In this document: one piece after another, positions 34,454-38,117 of the stretch
How the letters are laid out: each line of letters starts with the position of its first letter
Numbering within the stretch: the first letter of the stretch is position 1
DNA from: Bavariicoccus seileri WCC 4188
Lineage (GTDB): Bacteria > Bacillota > Bacilli > Lactobacillales > Aerococcaceae
Assembly: GCF_000421665.1 (NCBI RefSeq)
Contig: NZ_ATXL01000019.1
Location: forward strand, 1 to 38,117
DNA length: 38,117 nucleotides
Reading direction: 5' to 3'
Notes under the pieces: model-generated
The model's input: only the letters and a program-made list of their open reading frames with translations
The model's database searches: none
Told to the model about the DNA's origin: nothing
Translations under genes and position numbers: made by a program

Positions 34454-34871
34454 GAATAAGAAAGTATAGCTGATATAGTTGATAGAGCTATCATCAAAGC
34501 CTCAAAAAGCCATTGTGCTTTTTGAGGTTATTTTAGCTTTATTAGCTAAAATAAAGCTAGTTGGTCGACTTTTTGGTGTCTTATGGAAAAATACAAAAGC
34601 ACATTCACAAGATGGGTCTAAATATCACTATAAACTAATATTGTGAATTATCCAATAAGATTTGTGAATGATTCACTTATCTATGAAAACAGGTGAAAAA
34701 TACTGCTACATATGGGCATGTAAGTTGTGAGGCTGTTCACATTTATCGTGCGATAGTGAACAATGTGAAAGCCTTTGCAATCGTTGATTTAATCATGTTA
34801 TACTGGGTTCAACAGACAGATGTTCTGTAACTTTATAACCCCAAAAATAGATTAAATTAGAGGAGGATAAC
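34454..34871. promoter_or_regulatory. Control region between mgtE and nox, with Rex-like sites
   Basis: 418 bp without a gene. After the mgtE terminator, TTGTGAATGATTCACTT (34662-34678) is close to the Rex operator TTGTGAAnnnnTTCACAA, and a weaker TTGTGAAT half-site stands 21 bp upstream (34641). A further symmetrical block, GTTCAC...TATCG-TG-CGATA-GTGAAC (34735-34761), precedes the promoter TTGCAA (34775-34780), 18-bp spacer, TATACT (34799-34804). Confidence 0.6.
34500..34534 (+). terminator. Terminator after mgtE
   Basis: CCTCAAAAAGC (34500-34510) and GCTTTTTGAGG (34517-34527) form a perfect stem, then TTATTTT. A second perfect inverted repeat, TTATTTTAGCT/AGCTAAAATAA, follows at 34528-34554. 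Confidence 0.85.
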
Positions 34872-36239
34872 ATGAAAGTAGTAGTGATCGGATGTACACA
34901 TGCTGGTACATCAGCCGTTAAAACGGTATTAGCAGACCACCCAGATGCAGAGGTAAAAGTTTATGAACGTAACGATAATGTGTCATTTTTATCTTGTGGT
35001 ATCGCATTATATGTTGGAGGTGTCGTAAAAGACCCACAAGGCTTGTTCTATTCTAGTCCTAAGGAATTGACAGAATTAGGGGCAGATGTTCACATGGAAC
35101 ATGATGTGACTGCAGTAGACACTGAGCAAAAACAAATTACAGTCCGCAATATCAAAACGGACGAAGTATTCACAGAATCATATGACAAGTTAGTATTAAC
35201 GATTGGCTCATGGCCAATTATTCCACCGATTGCAGGTCTTGATCTAGACAATGTCCAATTGTGTAAAAACTATAATCAAGCCAAAGAAATCTTTGAGAAG
35301 AAAAATGATAAGAAGAAAATCGTTGTAGTCGGTGGCGGTTATATCGGTATCGAGTTAGTCGAAGCGTTTGCTAATGAAGGGCGTGAAGTGACTCTGATCG
35401 ATGGTTTGGATCGTATCTTAAATAAATATTTGGATCCAGAATTCACTGACATCTTAACAGATGAGTTGAAAGACCATGGTGTTAAAGTTCAATTAAACGA
35501 AATGGTCAAAGGTTTTTATGGTGAAGATGGTAAGGTCTCTAAGGTTGTGACATCAGAAGGCGAATACGAAGCCGACATGGTGATTATGTGTGTAGGATTT
35601 AGACCGAATACTGAATTAGTGAAAGGTCAAGTCGACATGTTACCAAATGGAGCGATTATCGTTGATGACTACATGCGTACAAGTGTTCCAGATGTATTTG
35701 CAGCGGGAGATAGCTGTGCTGTTAACTATAATCCAAATGGTGGACATGCTTATATTCCATTAGCAACTAATGCAGTGCGAATGGGAATGTTAGTTGGTAA
35801 AAACATTGATGGTGAAAACTTGCGCTACCGTGGAACACAATCAACATCAGGACTTCATTTGTTTGGCTACAACATTGGCTCAACTGGTGTTAATGATGCC
35901 TCAGCTAAGTTCTTTGGTTTAGACACGCATTCTGTTTATGTAGAAGACTTCTACCGTCCTGAGTTTATGCCAGATAATGAAAAATTATACATGAAATTAG
36001 TGTATGAGGTAGGAACTCACCGCATCGTAGGTGGTCAAATCATGTCGAAGTATGACTGTACTGCTTCAGCAAATACCTTGTCTGTCTTTATCCAAGCTAA
36101 GATGACGATTGAAGATCTTGCCTTGACAGATTTCTTCTTCCAACCAGTGTTTGACCGTCCTTGGAACTACTTGAATATCTTGGGACAAGCTGCAATGGCA
36201 AAAGAACAATCTCTAGAAAAAGAGGCAGTTGCTAAATAA
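34872..36239 (+). CDS. nox: Water-forming NADH oxidase
   Basis: 455 residues. Nox reduces oxygen to water with NADH in a four-electron reaction, regenerating NAD during aerobic fermentation. The active-site pair H10 (GCTHAGT) and C42 (VSFLSCGIALYVGG) is intact, as are the NADH-binding VVGGGYIGIELVEAF, LIDGLDRILNKYLD, FAAGDSCAV and the C-terminal FFFQPVFDRPWNYLN. It is much closer to E. faecalis Nox than is the paralogue at 7553-8926, which looks more like NADH peroxidase. AGAGGAGG precedes the ATG. Rex-like sites upstream would tie expression to the NADH/NAD ratio. Confidence 0.93.
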   Translation: MKVVVIGCTHAGTSAVKTVLADHPDAEVKVYERNDNVSFLSCGIALYVGGVVKDPQGLFYSSPKELTELGADVHMEHDVTAVDTEQKQITVRNIKTDEVFTESYDKLVLTIGSWPIIPPIAGLDLDNVQLCKNYNQAKEIFEKKNDKKKIVVVGGGYIGIELVEAFANEGREVTLIDGLDRILNKYLDPEFTDILTDELKDHGVKVQLNEMVKGFYGEDGKVSKVVTSEGEYEADMVIMCVGFRPNTELVKGQVDMLPNGAIIVDDYMRTSVPDVFAAGDSCAVNYNPNGGHAYIPLATNAVRMGMLVGKNIDGENLRYRGTQSTSGLHLFGYNIGSTGVNDASAKFFGLDTHSVYVEDFYRPEFMPDNEKLYMKLVYEVGTHRIVGGQIMSKYDCTASANTLSVFIQAKMTIEDLALTDFFFQPVFDRPWNYLNILGQAAMAKEQSLEKEAVAK

Positions 36240-36350
36240 TAGCCTGTGCAAACTACCATTAAGAAAACGACAACTAAAGAGAACAAGAACTGAATAGCAT
36301 GAAGGAACACTACTGACACTACTGAATAGTAGAAGAGTACAACCTGCTAT

Positions 36351-36384
36351 GGGCTACGACATGCGTTTGTCGTAGCTCTTTTTT
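36351..36384 (+). terminator. Terminator after nox
   Basis: GCTACGACA (36353-36361) and TGTCGTAGC (36368-36376) pair perfectly, followed by TCTTTTTT. Confidence 0.9.
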
Positions 36385-36428
36385 CATGCTAATATAAGGC
36401 GATGTGAGTTGTTGTAGGAGGAAAAAGA

Positions 36429-38003
36429 ATGAAAGATATAAAAGAAGCTGTCTCAAAGCGAAAGACATTTGCTATTATTTCCCATCCGGATGCTGGTAAA
36501 ACAACCATTACAGAACGGTTATTGTTTTATAGTGGTGCGATCCGTCAAGCAGGGACGGTCAAGGGAAAGAAAACTGGTAAGTTTGCGAAGTCTGACTGGA
36601 TGGCAATTGAAAAACAACGTGGAATCTCTGTTACTAGTTCAGTGATGCAAGTGGACTATGATGGGTTTCAAGTTAATATCGTGGATACCCCAGGACATGA
36701 GGATTTCTCAGAAGATACCTATCGGACCTTGATGGCGGTCGATAGTGCAGTCATGGTAATTGATTCGGCTAAAGGGATCGAACCACAAACAAAGAAGTTG
36801 TTTGAAGTCTGTGCTAGACGTGGGATACCTATTTTTACCTTTATCAATAAAATGGACCGAGATGGCCGTGAGCCACTTGATTTGGTTAGTGAGTTAGAAG
36901 ATGTTTTAGGAATCTCAGCATATCCAATGAACTGGCCTATGGGGATGGGCAAGAGCTTTTTAGGGTTATATGATCTTCACAACTACCGTGTGGAACTAAA
37001 TCATCCTGAAGAAGCAGATGGTCATGATTTTTTACCACTTGATGAAGAAGGCGAAGTTGTAGGAGACTATCCCTTTAAACAAACGAGCGTTTATACCCAA
37101 GCCATGGAAGATGCAACTTTATTGAATGAAGCAGGAAATGTGTTTGATGAAGAAGCTATAAGAAAAGGACAGTTGACACCAGTGTTCTTTGGGTCAGCCT
37201 TGACTGGATTTGGAGTCCAAACGTTTTTAGATGCTTTTGTTGACTACGCACCAAGTCCAAGTAGTCATAAAACTGAAGAGGGTGGAATCATTGAACCAGA
37301 TGATGAAAGGTTCACTGGCTTTATTTTCAAGATCCAAGCGAATATGAACCCCGCACATCGTGATCGGATTGCCTTTGTCCGTATTTGCTCTGGCGAATTC
37401 GAACCAGGTATGTCTGTGACTTTGAACAGAACTGGAAAAAGCATCAAATTATCTCACACGACACAGTTTATGGCGGATAGTCGGGAACAAGTCGATAATG
37501 CAGTAGCAGGAGACATCATTGGGCTTTATGACACAGGAAACTTTCAAATAGGAGATACGATCTATTCAGGGAAAGAAGCTCTAGCATTTGAGCCCCTTCC
37601 GCAGTTTACCCCAGAAATATTTAACCGTGTGGCGGCTAAGAATGTCATGAAACAAAAATCCTTCCATAAAGGAATTGAGCAATTGATGCAAGAAGGAGCA
37701 ATCCAACTGTATAAGACCTACCATACTAACGAGTACATTCTAGGGGCAGTGGGTCAACTTCAATTTGAAGTGTTCCAATTTAGGATGAAGCATGAGTATA
37801 ATGCTGAAGTGATGCTCACGCCAATGGGTAGTCGTATTGCTCGATGGATTGATCCAGAACAGTTGGATCCAAAAATGTCATCAGGACGGAATCTGTTGAC
37901 GAAAGATCGATTTGACCAACCTGTATTCCTGTTTGAAAATCAATTTGCCTTGCAGTGGTTCGTTGACAAACACCCTGATGTGAAACTGAGCCAATTATTC
38001 TAA
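36429..38003 (+). CDS. prfC: Peptide chain release factor 3
   Basis: 524 residues, the full usual length. RF3 is a translational GTPase that recycles RF1/RF2 from the ribosome after peptide release. The GTPase motifs are SHPDAGKTT (P-loop, about 18-26), RGISVTSS (switch I), DTPGHED (switch II) and NKMD; the later domains end in the [20 protein letters not shown] segment typical of RF3. AGGAGG lies 8 nt before the ATG. Transcribed alone, after the nox terminator; a hairpin element begins 5 bp after its stop codon. Confidence 0.95.
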   Translation: MKDIKEAVSKRKTFAIISHPDAGKTTITERLLFYSGAIRQAGTVKGKKTGKFAKSDWMAIEKQRGISVTSSVMQVDYDGFQVNIVDTPGHEDFSEDTYRTLMAVDSAVMVIDSAKGIEPQTKKLFEVCARRGIPIFTFINKMDRDGREPLDLVSELEDVLGISAYPMNWPMGMGKSFLGLYDLHNYRVELNHPEEADGHDFLPLDEEGEVVGDYPFKQTSVYTQAMEDATLLNEAGNVFDEEAIRKGQLTPVFFGSALTGFGVQTFLDAFVDYAPSPSSHKTEEGGIIEPDDERFTGFIFKIQANMNPAHRDRIAFVRICSGEFEPGMSVTLNRTGKSIKLSHTTQFMADSREQVDNAVAGDIIGLYDTGNFQIGDTIYSGKEALAFEPLPQFTPEIFNRVAAKNVMKQKSFHKGIEQLMQEGAIQLYKTYHTNEYILGAVGQLQFEVFQFRMKHEYNAEVMLTPMGSRIARWIDPEQLDPKMSSGRNLLTKDRFDQPVFLFENQFALQWFVDKHPDVKLSQLF

Positions 38004-38008
38004 AAAAA

Positions 38009-38117
38009 GAGGTTGTTCAAAAAGCGCTTAGCTTCGAGCCATAAGACAAGCTAGCTTGAGAATTTTTAATTCTTAGCGAGATTGACTTATGGATGAAGGA
38101 GCTGCTTTTTGAACACC
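38009..38117 (+). repeat. Dispersed hairpin element, copy B (3' of prfC)
   Basis: Begins 5 bp after the prfC stop and reaches the window edge. The outer arms GTTCAAAAAGC (38015-38025) and GCTTTTTGAAC (38104-38114) are perfectly complementary over 11 bp. The inner tip pairs GCTA with TAGC around AGAATT-TTT-AATTCT. Copy A at 24953-25060 folds the same way with different bases at the paired positions. The element may continue beyond the window. Confidence 0.7.

Overview
The window looks like a chromosomal segment of a low-GC, Gram-positive lactic acid bacterium, most likely in or near the Enterococcaceae (Enterococcus, Vagococcus or Tetragenococcus). The inference rests on gene content and order: spx, mecA, coiA-pepF, a convergent spxH/CYTH pair, relQ-nadK-rluD-mgtE, a water-forming NADH oxidase very like that of Enterococcus faecalis, an Npr-like NADH peroxidase, class III fructose bisphosphatase and an anaerobic nrdD-nrdG pair. 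Genus and species cannot be fixed from the sequence alone.

Layout. 1-2.3 kb: a decayed C30 carotenoid locus. An ISL3-like insertion element, running off the left edge, cuts crtN, and crtM has an in-frame TAA. 2.3-7.4 kb: a Pro-1 tautomerase, then an operon of a small DUF454 membrane protein, a CydD/CydC-type ABC pair and a PAS-only protein, behind a promoter overlapped by a Fur-box-like palindrome. 7.5-9.9 kb: divergent npr-like flavoenzyme and an unknown gene, separated by an array of TGACATTG half-sites. 9.9-11.9 kb: a graveyard with a leader hairpin that buries a Shine-Dalgarno sequence, an aminotransferase/YkvI pair joined by one deletion, and a multiply frameshifted Lhr-like helicase remnant. 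11.9-17.4 kb: a solitary rmlB-like gene, fbp, a GRP-type sugar transporter, a VanZ-like membrane protein and an XRE regulator. 17.4-23.2 kb: nrdD-nrdG with an NrdR box, lplA and trpS. 23.6-34.5 kb: spx to mgtE. 34.5-38.1 kb: nox behind Rex-like sites, then prfC.

How it works together. Much of the window concerns oxygen, redox and respiration: two NADH-consuming flavoenzymes, Spx and its ClpXP adaptor SpxH, the MecA adaptor, an oxygen-sensitive ribonucleotide reductase with its activase, and a CydDC-like exporter. Candidate operators (Fur-like, NrdR, Rex-like and two unassigned motifs) lie in front of these genes.

The most unusual observations are: an Asn/Gln/Lys-only tract encoded by a 6-bp repeat inside the competence protein CoiA; a hairpin element of about 108 bp found directly after two unrelated stop codons (mecA and prfC), with structure conserved despite sequence change; degenerate 17-bp and 20-bp tandem repeats filling intergenic spaces; and the DUF454/ABC/ABC/PAS operon with its iron-type operator, the best candidate here for an incompletely described system. 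No tRNA, rRNA or CRISPR array was seen.
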